Of a stretch of DNA of 64,000 nucleotides, positions 1 through 10,732 are shown piece after piece. The DNA is from Tachypleus tridentatus (lineage: Eukaryota; Arthropoda; Merostomata; Xiphosura; Limulidae). Within the stretch, counting starts at the first letter, position 1. The number at the start of each line of letters is the position of its first letter. The position numbers and the translations under genes are program-made. The stretch is from positions 159,483,290 through 159,547,289 of the forward strand of contig NC_134834.1 of the NCBI RefSeq assembly GCF_004210375.1, read 5' to 3'. The notes below the pieces were generated by a model, which was not told where the DNA came from, made no database searches, and was given only the letters and a program-made list of their open reading frames with translations.

Positions 1-235
1 TCGACTATTCCAGATATGTAGCTGGTTCCTAGAAACACATTTTCTATACTTTTGGGTCTTCGATGCACTAAAAGATCAAAGCTTAAGTTCTACTATTCTA
101 TCAGACAAGAATAACTAATTTCAGTCGGCAGTGTGCTCTGTTTATCAGTTACCTTCTTTCTAGCCTCTCAATTCAAAATTAGGAAAGGTCATGGGCAGAT
201 ATTCATTTGCAGTGTGGCCTATCTGCTTTCCTGTA

Positions 236-347
236 GTTTAAGCACAAAGCTATTCAATGGGCTATCTGTGCTCTGCCCATTAACGGTATCGAAACCTGGT
301 TTCTTTCATTGTAAATCTACAGACATACCGCTATGCCACTGAGACGT
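236..347 (-). repeat. tRNA-derived SINE, family 2
   Basis: Read on the minus strand: a tRNA-like head (cagtggcatagcggtatgtc type), a B-box-like segment around GGTTTCGATACC, then the tail GAGCACAGATAGCCC...TAGCTTTGTGCTTAA. The family is about 120 bp. Confidence 0.7.
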
Positions 348-480
348 GTTTGGAAGATAAGATTACGAGATGTTAAAGTAATAATGCGGCAATTTAATAT
401 TAGAATAAAAGTACCTGTGGGTCATTACTGAGTTTAAGTTTAAATTTTTCTTTTACAGACTTCAGTGTTTTTTTTTTTTT

Positions 481-590
481 TCATATAGTAAAGCCACATT
501 GGGCTATCTGCTGAGTCCACCGAGGGGAATCGAATCCCTGATTTTAACATTGCAAATCCGCGGACTTACCGCTCTACTAGCGGGGGACAC
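481..590 (-). repeat. tRNA-derived SINE, family 3
   Basis: On the minus strand: head CCCCCGCTAGTAGAGCGGTA, B box GGGATTCGATTCCC, then CAGCAGATAGCCCAATGTGG. It differs from family 2 in its head but shares the 3' tail. Other copies are at 2304 and 48398. Confidence 0.7.
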
Positions 591-725
591 AAACTTGAGA
601 TAGGTCGTTGTTAGAGTGTGATAATTTGTTCACGGCATAGTTTATTCCTAGGTAAAGAGCATGGGTCTGTTTCTATATAAAATATCATTCATACATCAAT
701 ATAACTCGTACAGGTTAAGATATTT

Positions 726-774
726 TTTTGAATTTCGTGCAAAGCTGCTTAAGGGCAATCTGAACACAAACAAA
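726..774 (-). repeat. SINE family 1, tail fragment only
   Basis: Only the last 45 nt or so of the family 1 SINE (GCAAAGCTGCTTAAGGGC...) are present, ending in AAACAAAC-type sequence. Confidence 0.5.
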
Positions 775-775
775 C

Positions 776-1773
776 TATTAACCATCTGTCCAATCACTAT
801 CCCTAACAAATTTTCATGATAGGGTGTTTTGTCCTCGGAATTTCTTTGTTTATATTTAAGATGAATAAGTACATTATATTCAAGGCGTTTTTAAATCTAT
901 AACTTAGTATTGTTGTTACGTATTATAATTCATCCCAAATGAGTCTCCGATATATTATGTTACGTATATTATGTATAAAGATTTCAAGTAGACAGAAATT
1001 TTAACTTTAATTTAGTAGTTGGTTAAATTTCGATATGTATCAAATTTATGTTACTTGTCAACAAAATTGACACACAAAATTTTATTTCTTAACATAAATA
1101 TATTTTAATATACAACCAATAACGGCTACTACAGTTAGTTAATATAAACGATAGTTTATATACAAGAGTTTTACAAGTTTACAAACAATACTGAATTTTA
1201 TATCTTGTCTGAAACTGAATCTTTTATCGACATTCACCGAGAGCAAATTAATTCTTTGTTGATACACATGTACACTTCTTTTGACGGCTAACTAGCATGA
1301 AAAATTCGTAAGTCTTCACCGACGACAATATATAATGTTCTAGTAGAAATACTAACATCCGAAGTTAATTCACTGAAGTTAAACGGTTTATAATGTTCGA
1401 AACCTATAAAAGTTCCTGGTCAAATTCTGTAGCTTCCGATTAATAATCGTTAATTACAGTTATAGCTTCCAAGGCTTATAGTATACTGACTGTAGTTGAC
1501 CATTAATAATAAGTTTCTTGACGCGTTGGGTTACATAGTTTAAGGTGAGACTCAACAATGTTCGAAAACACGTGAACGACATATTGTTGATTTTTACTCT
1601 CAAGAATGTTTTACAAATTTAGGGAACAGGAAGAACTTGCGCAATACACATCCAACAATGTAATTCACATGCATAAAAAATAACTATACTGAAACAGATG
1701 TAGGTATTAAAATAAATGCACAACGGTAAATTCTTTACACCTCCATCCTTCGAGAATTAAAAATTGGCATAAG
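776..1773. other. AT-rich intergenic sequence, nothing recognised
   Basis: No open frame, repeat or motif that I can support. Confidence 0.5.
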
Positions 1774-1870
1774 TTTGTTATAACTAAAAACAAGCCGAAG
1801 CAATTAGTACAGCGTCTTTTGTTTCTATTTTCAATTTATATTTGTTTCGGCTTGTTTTTGTTATAATAAA
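1774..1870. repeat. Short inverted-repeat element (hairpin or MITE)
   Basis: TTGTTATAACTAAAAACAAG and its near-perfect complement near the other end (CTTGTTTTTGTTATAA) flank a 45-nt unique loop. It would fold into a stem of about 24 bp. No target duplication was identified. Confidence 0.5.
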
Positions 1871-2303
1871 CTAATGTAATTAATCAGAGGTTTGGATTTG
1901 CTGTTTCTAACGCAGTCCTTCCTTTTGATTTTCCTTACTTAACTCTATCAGTATTAATATTATCTAATATATATATATTAATTCTTTATCGATTTTTATT
2001 GTGTAAATATCAATAAAAAATTCAAACTTTTTCCCTCTTTCACGTGCATTTCAACTCAACCTTTTAGTAATTTTATCAGTAAATGAACGAGGTATTTGAC
2101 TTCGCATTATGGACAGATCACAATGTTCACACCTCTTTCACACGGGCTACAATAAAAAACAAACAAACAAACGACTCTCCAGTGATTTTTGATTTGACGA
2201 ATATAAGTAAAGGAAGAATAAATATGACAAGTAAAAGAAAAATATCTAAGACAAGACGCACTATTATAAAACAAATACAGAGAATGAGAATCACAAAATT
2301 AAG

Positions 2304-2416
2304 TCATCCGCTAGTACAGCGTTAAATCTACGCCTTTACAATGCTAAAATGAAGGGTTCGATTCTCCTGTGGATGCAGCTGATAACTCAAAGTCTTTGCT
2401 ATAAGAAAAACACACA
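2304..2416 (+). repeat. tRNA-derived SINE, family 3
   Basis: Head CATCCGCTAGTACAGCGTTA, B box GGGTTCGATTCTC, then a diverged tail ending AAAAACACACAC. More decayed than the copy at 48.4 kb. Confidence 0.6.
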
Positions 2417-3399
2417 CTTCACTAGGAAAATTCAAAGAAAATAATTTCTTTATCACGATATATATAGTAAATACTACAATCTAGGAATATAAAATTGATT
2501 CAAACCCAATTTTTAAATTCGTCGTTTTATAAAAGCTATAATAACCTACCTTCATTATTGAAAAATTGGTTGCATCACTTAATATTTATGTTGTCATAAT
2601 TCCAATCTTTATATTGACTTTTAGCATTATAAATTTTCAGAAGTGCAAGCATGATAGAGGGCGCCCTTGATAAACTGAAACTTTCTCGCTTGCCGTTGGT
2701 GTATGATAGACAAGAAGGAGAAATAGTTTGAACTTGTCTATAAGTTTGTCAAGGTAAAATCTTTCCCTTTCTGAGAACGGTTTTAACCCATATATTATAA
2801 AGTATGACTCATATAGTGATGCGTCATAACACTGTGCTAGTTCACTTTTCAACTGGTTTATACGTAAGGATACGATTTTTTACTCTGTTCACATCGATCA
2901 AAGAGAATTTCATAAGACTCGAAACGTACTTTGTCACCTATTCAAAAAGAAAGTCGTGTAATATTTATTATTCTTACAGTGAGACAAAGTGTTCAGAAAA
3001 ATTATCGTTTCTGTTGTTTTTTTAATCACATCTCTGTACCTATAAAAGTCAAACGAAAACAGAACGTTAGTTTTTCTTATTAAACGCAAAACATTTTACA
3101 AAACTTTAAGAAAGTTATCTCTGCAATAATGAGATGTTATACCTGGAATTGTTTAGTAGCGTAGAAAACGAATGTAATTTTACCCGTTCGTATTCAATAT
3201 TTTTTTTCTTCTAGATTTCAGGATAAGTTGTCTGTGTGCACTACATGTTATTAGCAACATGGTTTACTACAGTGGGTAATGGCATAACTAGAATTATTAG
3301 GGTTTTTAGTGTTAGGTTAATATGTAAACTCTCAACTAAATTAATTTGGGGGAAAAATTTGTAATAGAGATTAGAGGCAACCCAACTTCAATGTAGTTT
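2417..3399. other. Intergenic, nothing recognised
   Basis: AT-rich sequence with short open frames that look like chance. Confidence 0.4.
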
Positions 3400-4426
3400 A
3401 AGGGTAAGTGCGGCGGAATTTGTAGAGTGCGATAAATGCCAGTATGGAGCTATGGATGAAAATTGTAAGTTTAATTTTGGCTTTCAGGAGGGTCAAATAG
3501 ACACAGTACGCTACACTAGTAGACTACTTATTTGAAAATAGGTTGGGATAAGTTTAGTGCTGCTAAAGTGTGAACATTGTAGGTTGAGGGCAGAAATTAG
3601 AGAAGCAAGACAAAAACTGGATAAAATTATGATAAAGGTTGTTATAAGGGAAGAGATAATATGATTGCTGGGTACACAGTATTCACAATGCTAATGCTAC
3701 ATAAAAACAGGTCCAATTAGAATTTAGGTACCAGTATAATGCAGTTAAATCATTGGTTATGTGCTAGAGGTTTACGTAGTGGGAGATATCATTCATTAAG
3801 TAAACGAATAACGTTATTTCTAGTGGGAAGAATAATAAACTAAAGTAGAATTTGCTCGCCGTGTGATAAAGTACAGGATATGATACTAGAGTGTCGACTG
3901 GTACTAAGGAATATTCTGTGTTTCATGTAAGAGTAAATGACGTTGGAAGCTGTAAATCAAAACATCTACTTGATAAGCAGACAAAGAACTCCAGAAGATT
4001 AGCATTTACAGCAGTGCTTCCTCGGACTAGTTGCGGGAACACATTATTTAGCAAGATTCAAATCTTAATTATGAAACATTTTTAGGGATATGCTATTGTT
4101 TGGACCCGTGGAATAGTTTTCAGGATAAGGATGATTTATGTGCTAAAAATAGACTTCATTCAAGCACGTGAGGTATTAGGGTGCTTGGCAGCTTGAGGAA
4201 GCTGTAAATATATTCATTAAAATTGTTTAAACTAAACTTGCGCAACAGTGAGCGACCCCGGGAAATTAGAGGTAGACAAGCTGAAAGAATAGCTAAAGCA
4301 ACGAGGAATTTCAAAAAAGATTTAGATAATAACAAGTTAAGTAATTCAACACAGACTTTAGGGAAATATGGGAAAGTTCTGAGAGAAGTAAAGAACTGTG
4401 TTAACTTCAGAAAAATAAAAAATTAA
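3400..4426 (+). pseudogene. Decayed transposon-type ORF with zinc-knuckle, coiled coil and SGNH-hydrolase-like domain
   Basis: Broken into several frames. In order: CDKC (3427-3438) and, in the same frame past two stops, CEHCRLRAEIREARQKLDKI (about 3570-3629), a Cys-pair plus coiled-coil N-terminus. Then CDKVQDMI (about 3860-3885), FHVRVNDVGSCKS at 3920-3960 (the HVGTNDVG block of SGNH esterases), RRLAFTAVLPRTSCGN near 3994-4041, and in another frame DPWNSFQDKDDLCAKNRLHS near 4103-4165 (the D..RLH block bearing the catalytic Asp/His of such folds) with RVLGSL after it. The tail may include a SAP-like segment (KLEVDKLKE). Esterase domains of this kind occur in ORF1 of CR1/L2-type LINEs. The element family here is an inference. 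It is dead: many stops and frameshifts. Confidence 0.6.
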
Positions 4427-4619
4427 AAATTATTTCCCACTCGTGGAAGGTTTTATTATGTATAATCACGTAATTAATAAATATGCCCATCCAATGATTC
4501 GACCTAGTTACATCTGTCATCATCAAGCATAAGAAAATAACGAAAGTTAGGCTCAGTAGAAAATACAAAATCTAAAGGATTTTATTATTGCGTAAAGCAG
4601 TAACAATGATAAATGTTTT

Positions 4620-4738
4620 TTGTTTGAACTTAAGAACAAAGCTACACAATGAGCTATTTTTGCTCTGACCGCTAAGGGTAATAAAACCCGGTTAGTGGCG
4701 TTGTAAGGTCGCGTACATACTGCTATGGCGCTGGAGAG
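4620..4738 (-). repeat. tRNA-derived SINE, family 2
   Basis: Minus-strand copy with tail AGCAAAAATAGCTCATTGTG and a decayed head near 4738. Confidence 0.6.
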
Positions 4739-4739
4739 C

Positions 4740-5611
4740 AACTGTAATAAAATTAACATATTATTACTTTGAAGAGTCATACAATTGGAATGTGAGTACT
4801 ATTAGAATAAAATAAAAACAGAATAGAATAAAAATTCAAAAGAGGGAGTTTTTGCTACATTCGTATAAAACTAGCCTTGGACCAACTTTAGGAGTTATTA
4901 TCAGGCTCAACTGACATTCATATAACGTTTGTAAAAGCTGAATCTTTTCAACAATATCATATTGAATCGTGACGACATGTCACATGTTAAGGGTTTAAAG
5001 TATTGTAGATTATTATTGGAGAGTATAGGAGTATACATTGCAAACAAATAAACTTCAGGCATGTTCCATATATTTGCTTTGCTCTTCCAAGCATTACTGA
5101 TAAACGATGAATTCAACGTAACTAGTCCTAGTCTGCTGCAGCGGAAGTAGTGAATCCAATTATTTTACAGCGCGAAGTTGAAGTCCAGATTTTAGAATTG
5201 TAAGTCCATAAATTTAACTCTGATCCAACTGGGGACGTCGGGAAAAGAAAAACCTATATAGTTTTGTTTTTATTTCAGATTCTGTGTTATTTCACTGCAA
5301 ATTAAAATAAGAAAATCTCGCAAAAATATTTCGGGTCAAGTAAACAGTGTTTGTTAACAGTCCACTCACGCACGAACTATTTTCTTTCGTTGAAAAAATA
5401 AAATTATAATTTTTACCGTCATCTAAATGTCTTGTATCTGGAATTTAACAATACTGTAAAAATAAAATAAAGCTAACATTATTAATCGCGCTAATCACTT
5501 CTGCGAATATATTTTGTATTTTTACTGTTACCGTGCTATCGCATTCTGAGTAATATATACATATATAAACACTATTATAGTGTGTATGAGAGCTCATAAC
5601 TCTAAAAATCG
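4740..5611. other. Intergenic, nothing recognised
   Basis: No supported gene or repeat. Short open frames here lack any family resemblance. Confidence 0.4.
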
Positions 5612-5894
5612 GATTTTGTTTGTTTGTTTTTTAATTGCGCGCAAAGCTACTCAAGGACTATCTGCGCTAGCCGTCCCTAATTTAGCAGTGTAAGACTAGA
5701 GAGAAAGTAGCTAGTCATCACCACCCACCGCCAACTCTTGGGCTCCTCTTAGATCAAATAGTAGTGGGATTGATCGTCACATTATAACGCTCCCAATGCT
5801 GAAAGGGCGAGCATATTTGGTGCGACGGGGATTCGAACCCGCGACCCTCAGATTACGAGTCGAACGCTTTAACCTACTTGGCCATGCCGGGCCT
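5612..5894 (-). repeat. tRNA-derived SINE, family 1 (about 280 bp), near full length
   Basis: On the minus strand it starts GGCCCGGCATGGCCAAG (A-box-like), carries B box GGGTTCGAATCCCC, a central domain with AGTTGGCGGTGGGTGGTGAT, and a tail CTAGCGCAGATAG...GCTTTGCGCG followed by (CAAA)n. Pol III type internal promoter elements are visible. Confidence 0.85.
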
Positions 5895-6004
5895 GGTAAG
5901 AAAACAAATTTGATATAGTCCTTAACATACGCTTGCGTTTATAAGCATTACATACAAAGCAACGTATATACGGAGTATGTATAGAGTTTTAAAGACTGAA
6001 TATT

Positions 6005-6126
6005 TGCCCCCAGTGACACAGCGGTATGTTTGCGGAATCAAAGCGCTAGAAACTGAGTTTCGATACCCGTAGTGGGCAGAGCAGTGATAACCTCTTGCGT
6101 AGCTTTGTGCTTACTTCCAAACAAGC
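6005..6126 (+). repeat. tRNA-derived SINE, family 2
   Basis: Full-length copy: CCCCCAGTGACACAGCGGTA head, B-box-like GTTTCGATACCC, then GTGGGCAGAGCAGTGATAAC and the shared tail GTAGCTTTGTGCTTA. Confidence 0.75.
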
Positions 6127-6264
6127 AGCCGATCAGTGATGTTCAATATTGAATATTCGAACTCGGAAAATAATGTGATAAATTGAGTCCATAACTGGCT
6201 GTAATAAGCAACTGAAATTATTTTGCTGCGTAATATTTATTAATTCTGTTTGACTGTAATCTAA

Positions 6265-6543
6265 GGCCCGGCATGACCAAGCGCGTAAGGCGTGCAACTC
6301 GTAATCCGAGGGTCGCGGGTTCGCGCCCGCGTCGCGCTAAACATGCTCGCTCTCCCAGCCGTGGGGGCGTTATAATGTGACGGTCAATCCCACTATTCGT
6401 TGGTAAAAGAGTAGCCCTAGAGTTGGCGGTGGGTGGTGATGACTAGCTGCCTTCCCTGTAGTCTTACACTGCTAAATTAGGGACGGCTAGCACAGATAGC
6501 TTTCGAGTAGCTTTGTGCGAAATTCCAAAAACAAACAAACAAA
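6265..6543 (+). repeat. tRNA-derived SINE, family 1, full length
   Basis: GGCCCGGCATGACCAAGCGC head, B box GGGTTCGCGCCC, intact central domain, tail ending in AAACAAACAAACAAAC. One of the better preserved copies. Confidence 0.87.
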
Positions 6544-7169
6544 CAGACTGTAATCTGTGAAACTTAGTTCTCATTCGCTTTTGTCGTAATAATATATTGA
6601 CCGCATTCTTCAAGGATATCTTGCCAGTTAAACCTTTTTCATGCATTAAAACCATGGTATGGTAAAATATGAGTATTAGGCCTTTTGTATACGTGGTGTA
6701 CACACCACAAACGTTGTTCTATCAAATGACTTATATGAATAGTGTTCCGACTACTGCTTTGTTTGTTGTATCCCAGCCAGCCTGAAAAGCTCTGGATTGA
6801 GAGAAATTCCTTATTGGCAATGGATATGACAGATATAGTGTGGTTGGAATATTGTTATTATACACTCTTTTAATTCTTGAAGGGACTGCATTAAGAATGT
6901 ATTGTTTAAAAATGTAACAGGCTTCAAACTAAAGTCTTATGACAAGTACAAGTATAATCACTAGCGAATCTAACCTTTCAAAAGTGGTAGTGTTTTAACT
7001 GTTTTCACTTTACTGATACGATGCTTCTCTTTGTATATGTATACTTGATGAAGCAGTAAGAACCAGTAATCTATAGCAGCACCCGGGAACAACCATAAGC
7101 AGATTGCCTCAGCGGTCCATCGAAAACAGTGTTGCACAGTATGACTACGTTAACCGTGAATGAGCGATA

Positions 7170-7273
7170 CTTACCGCTTTACTGTTTAAAAACTAACAGA
7201 GCTATACAATGGACTATCTGCACTTTGTTCGCTGTAGAGAAGCGATCGTGGGATCTTAACGTTGCAAGTCCAA
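7170..7273 (-). repeat. SINE family 2, decayed fragment
   Basis: Matches the family 2 tail and part of the head (AGCTATACAATGGACTATCT ... GATCTTAACGTTGCAAGTCC). Confidence 0.45.
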
Positions 7274-7317
7274 TTTTGTGATCATATAGATTTGTACTTT
7301 ACTAAGATGAGCTTGTT

Positions 7318-7446
7318 TTATTTGTTTGTTTGGAATTAAGCACCAAGCTGCACAATGGGCTATCTGTGCTCTGCCCACCACAGGTATTGAAACCTGGTTT
7401 CTCGCGGGGTGAGTTCGCTGACATACCGCTGTGCCACTGGAGGGCA
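7318..7446 (-). repeat. tRNA-derived SINE, family 2, full length
   Basis: Minus-strand copy with a clear TTTGTTTGTTTGGAATTAAG tail and a head ending in CATACCGCTGTGCCACTGG. Confidence 0.75.
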
Positions 7447-8126
7447 CTAAGATGGGTAAAAATGAAATAAGTATTTGATTATATATGTATCTATATATAA
7501 ACATATTTTACAATATATTTTGTTTTATATGTGAACTGTGTGAATACTATCATTTATTACAAGTTGCAGCTTTTAAGAAAATAAGGTTTTTGTTTTTTTT
7601 AATAGAACGGGTAAGATTTTTCGAGCACTGGTGCAATCGTTCTCAAGTATACAAGTTTCAATAATAAAAAAACGCTTTATTATTTAAACTAACACTCAAC
7701 AGTCTTACAATGTATTTAAATTCTAGAACTGATAGTGGTTACTTACGCATGTGCGTATCAGTCCGCTTGCATTAACAGTTTATTTATTTATTTATTGACC
7801 AGAAAAACAAAACAAAAGAGAATAGGAATGGAAATGTGAAATATATGATGCAAAATAATTACGTGAGACTAGAAGTATGTGAGGAAATAACGGTCAAAGA
7901 CATATAGAGATGTGCCTTAGTATTTGTTAATTGTGAGATTGTTCGATGCTATTAATAAAGCTTCTCTGAATTTTCTTCTATTAATGTCAGGTTCATGTCT
8001 TAGTATTGCGAAGATATGTTTAGAAGAAAAAATTGTTTTATTTTGGATTTATGAAATGTTTTTTTTTAATGTTCTTTTAACCTGCTCTTCGAGTTACGTG
8101 CTGTTTCACCTATTTAAAAGGCTAGG
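7447..8126. other. Intergenic with a short TTTA microsatellite
   Basis: A run of (TTTA)n lies near 7781-7797. Nothing else is recognised. Confidence 0.4.
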
Positions 8127-8404
8127 TTGTTTGTTTGTTTTGGAAATTTGCGCAAAGCTACACGAGGACTATCTGCACTAGCTGTCCCTAATTTAGCAGT
8201 GTAAGACTAGAGGGAAGGCAGCTAGTCATCACCACCCACCGCCAACTCTTGGGCTACTCTTTTACCAACGAATAGTGAGATTGATCGTCACATTATAACG
8301 CCTCCATGGCTGAAAGGGGAGCATGTTTGGTGTAATGGGGATTCGAACTCATAACCCTCCAATTACGAGTCGAGCGTCTTAACCACCTGGCCATTCCAGG
8401 CCTT
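8127..8404 (-). repeat. tRNA-derived SINE, family 1
   Basis: Near full length: (GTTT)n tail, CACCACCCACCGCCAACTCT central domain, and head ending GGCCATTCCAGGCC. Confidence 0.85.
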
Positions 8405-9220
8405 GTAAATGTTTCCTTAACAGAAGAACATACAGGCTAGTCGTATAGAGTATGACTTTAAATCCAGTTACAAACGTATTTATATTAAATCAAGTTATTC
8501 AGTCACGAGTGGAGTTCCTCTAACTCGAGGAAGTATACAGTTAGAGTAAAACAATCGATTCGGAGACTGAGGTTCAAATTACAAAACTTTAATAGAATAT
8601 ATCAAGATATTCTCTTGCATCGAAATTACCGAACGTCTTAGAAGATGTTGCTATCAATACTGTTAAATTCATCAATTTGAGCGTGTGACTGTAAACTTTC
8701 TATAACACCCATTAAACTAACTAACACTACCAGTAAGTTATCAATAAATGCATTGATTGAAATCTGCTGAGACCTAACATTATGAATTCACCACATATCC
8801 AAGTTCCAACTACGTTATTCGATTGTAAGAGATAGATAGAAGTGGAGTTATAGAGTTACATGGAGCCATAGCAGTGAACGTTGGCGACTTTCATCAGCTA
8901 TAATTTTCAACTAACAGCAAAGTAGTCTGCTTTTTTATTTCCAGCCATGAGACTGACTTTTACAACAACCAAATTGTTGTTATGTATTTTAATTTTAAAT
9001 GTTTATGGCCTAAAGAGGGCTGAAAGACAATTAAGGACGCTCAGAAATTATTATTTCTCTTCGCCATGCATCAAGGTTCATTGTGTAAGTGTAACTGATA
9101 AATGTTAGATTAATGATTGTGACACTAAGTGACATTATTAGATGGGGATGGATGATGTTAGCACGTGATTGTTGAGTGAATGACTATATAGTTATGTATA
9201 GACGGCTTGACTAATGCAGT
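8405..9220. other. Intergenic, nothing recognised
   Basis: No supported feature. Confidence 0.4.
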
Positions 9221-9464
9221 TTGTTTTTTTTTTAATGTCGCGCAAAGCTATTCGAGGGCTATCTGCGCTAGCCGTCCCTAATTTAGCAGTGTAAGACTAG
9301 AGGAAAGGCAGCTCGTCATCACCACCCATTGCTGCCAACTCTTGGGCTACTCTTTTACTAACGAATAGTGAGACTGACTGTAACATTATAACGCTCCAAC
9401 GGCTGAAAGGATGAGCATGTTTGGTGTGACAGGGAATCGAGCCCGACCTGGCCATGCCAGGCCG
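9221..9464 (-). repeat. SINE family 1 with deletion of the B-box region
   Basis: Central domain and tail are intact, but the segment from the B box to the anticodon-like arm is missing (GAATCGAGCCC joins GACCTGGCCATGCCAGGCC). Confidence 0.8.
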
Positions 9465-10448
9465 TGTTTCAACGAAATGCTAGAGATAAAAATAATTTAC
9501 CAAGTAAGTGATGAAGGTTATTTGTGAAGTTAGGCCTATCGGTGGTTGAATTTATGGTAGAACTTAATTAATAATAAATAAAACTTGTCATTAAGTGAAC
9601 TGGTCTTTGTATTTTTATATATTGAATGATACGCAAGAAAACCACCAGTAATAGAAACCGTTCCAACAATATTAAAATAAAATACAATTACAACATTTTC
9701 ATTATGAGATTTGTACTTTCGTATCAAATTGTCAATTGATAATGCGACTTTTACTTACTAGTAAAAATATTCAATTCTAAAAGATTCTTTCACGCATTGC
9801 GAATCTATTTAAAAGAAAAATATTACATGTAGATTTTACCTAAAACCGGCTTAATATCTATAGTATCCAATATAAAAATGTTCCAATTAGCAATGTATCA
9901 CACAATAGTAAAACTACCAATGAAAATTTAACAAAAATACCAACTATGCAACAAATTTTTAACATTTTCTTCCGATTTACCATTTACATGCTTTTTTCAT
10001 GCAACAACTTTTGAGAGCTTCACGAAAACACCATAATCCAATCTGCCTTTGATTGTCTAAGTTGAATATCTATAGTATATAAATGTAGATATTTATTTTG
10101 AGAAGTCTTCGACTGGTTCATGCGCAATTTTATGTGACATTGTCGATTTAGTCTTGAAAGGTCCCAAACCCTTTGATTTGGCTCCCATGTAGAAAATAAA
10201 GTTCAATTATCAAAATCAATTTAAAAAAATCAGTTTTATCAATCTTGGAAGCCCCTACTCAATCCCAATTCTGTATCTCTTAATTGTAAAATTCCTCATT
10301 CCTTTCACAGCTTTTTTCCGTTATTTATATTATTTGATACTCAAGAACCTAAATCCAAAACGTAACTTTTTTTTTTTTTTTCAAATATTGTGGTAACAGT
10401 TCATAAATCAAGTAAAGCTACATACATATAACTTTCTCCTCAGTAGCG
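9465..10448. other. AT-rich intergenic sequence, nothing recognised
   Basis: No supported feature apart from a poly-T run near 10369. Confidence 0.4.
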
Positions 10449-10728
10449 TGGCCCGGCATGGCCAAGCGTTTTAAGGCGTGCGACTCGTAATCTGAGGGTT
10501 GCGGGTTCGCATCCCGGTCGCGCCAAACATGCTCGCCCTTTCAGCCGTGGGGGCGTTATAATGTTACGGTCAATCCCACTATTCGTTGGTAAAAGAGTAT
10601 CCTAAGAGTTGGCGGTGGGTGGTGATGACTAGCTGCCTTCCCTCTAGTCTTACACTGCTAAATTAGGGTCGGCTAGCACAGATAGCTCTCGTGTAGCTTT
10701 GCGCGAAATTCAAAACAAACAAACTATT
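10449..10728 (+). repeat. tRNA-derived SINE, family 1, full length
   Basis: GGCCCGGCATGGCCAAGCG head, GGGTTCGCATCCC B box, complete central domain and AAACAAAC tail. Confidence 0.87.
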
Positions 10729-10732
10729 GATT

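Noticed and set aside
5619-5894. True tRNA genes suggested by A- and B-box sequence
   Set aside because: Each tRNA-like head continues into a repeated body and tail, and no standard cloverleaf with 7-bp acceptor stem is present; these are SINEs.
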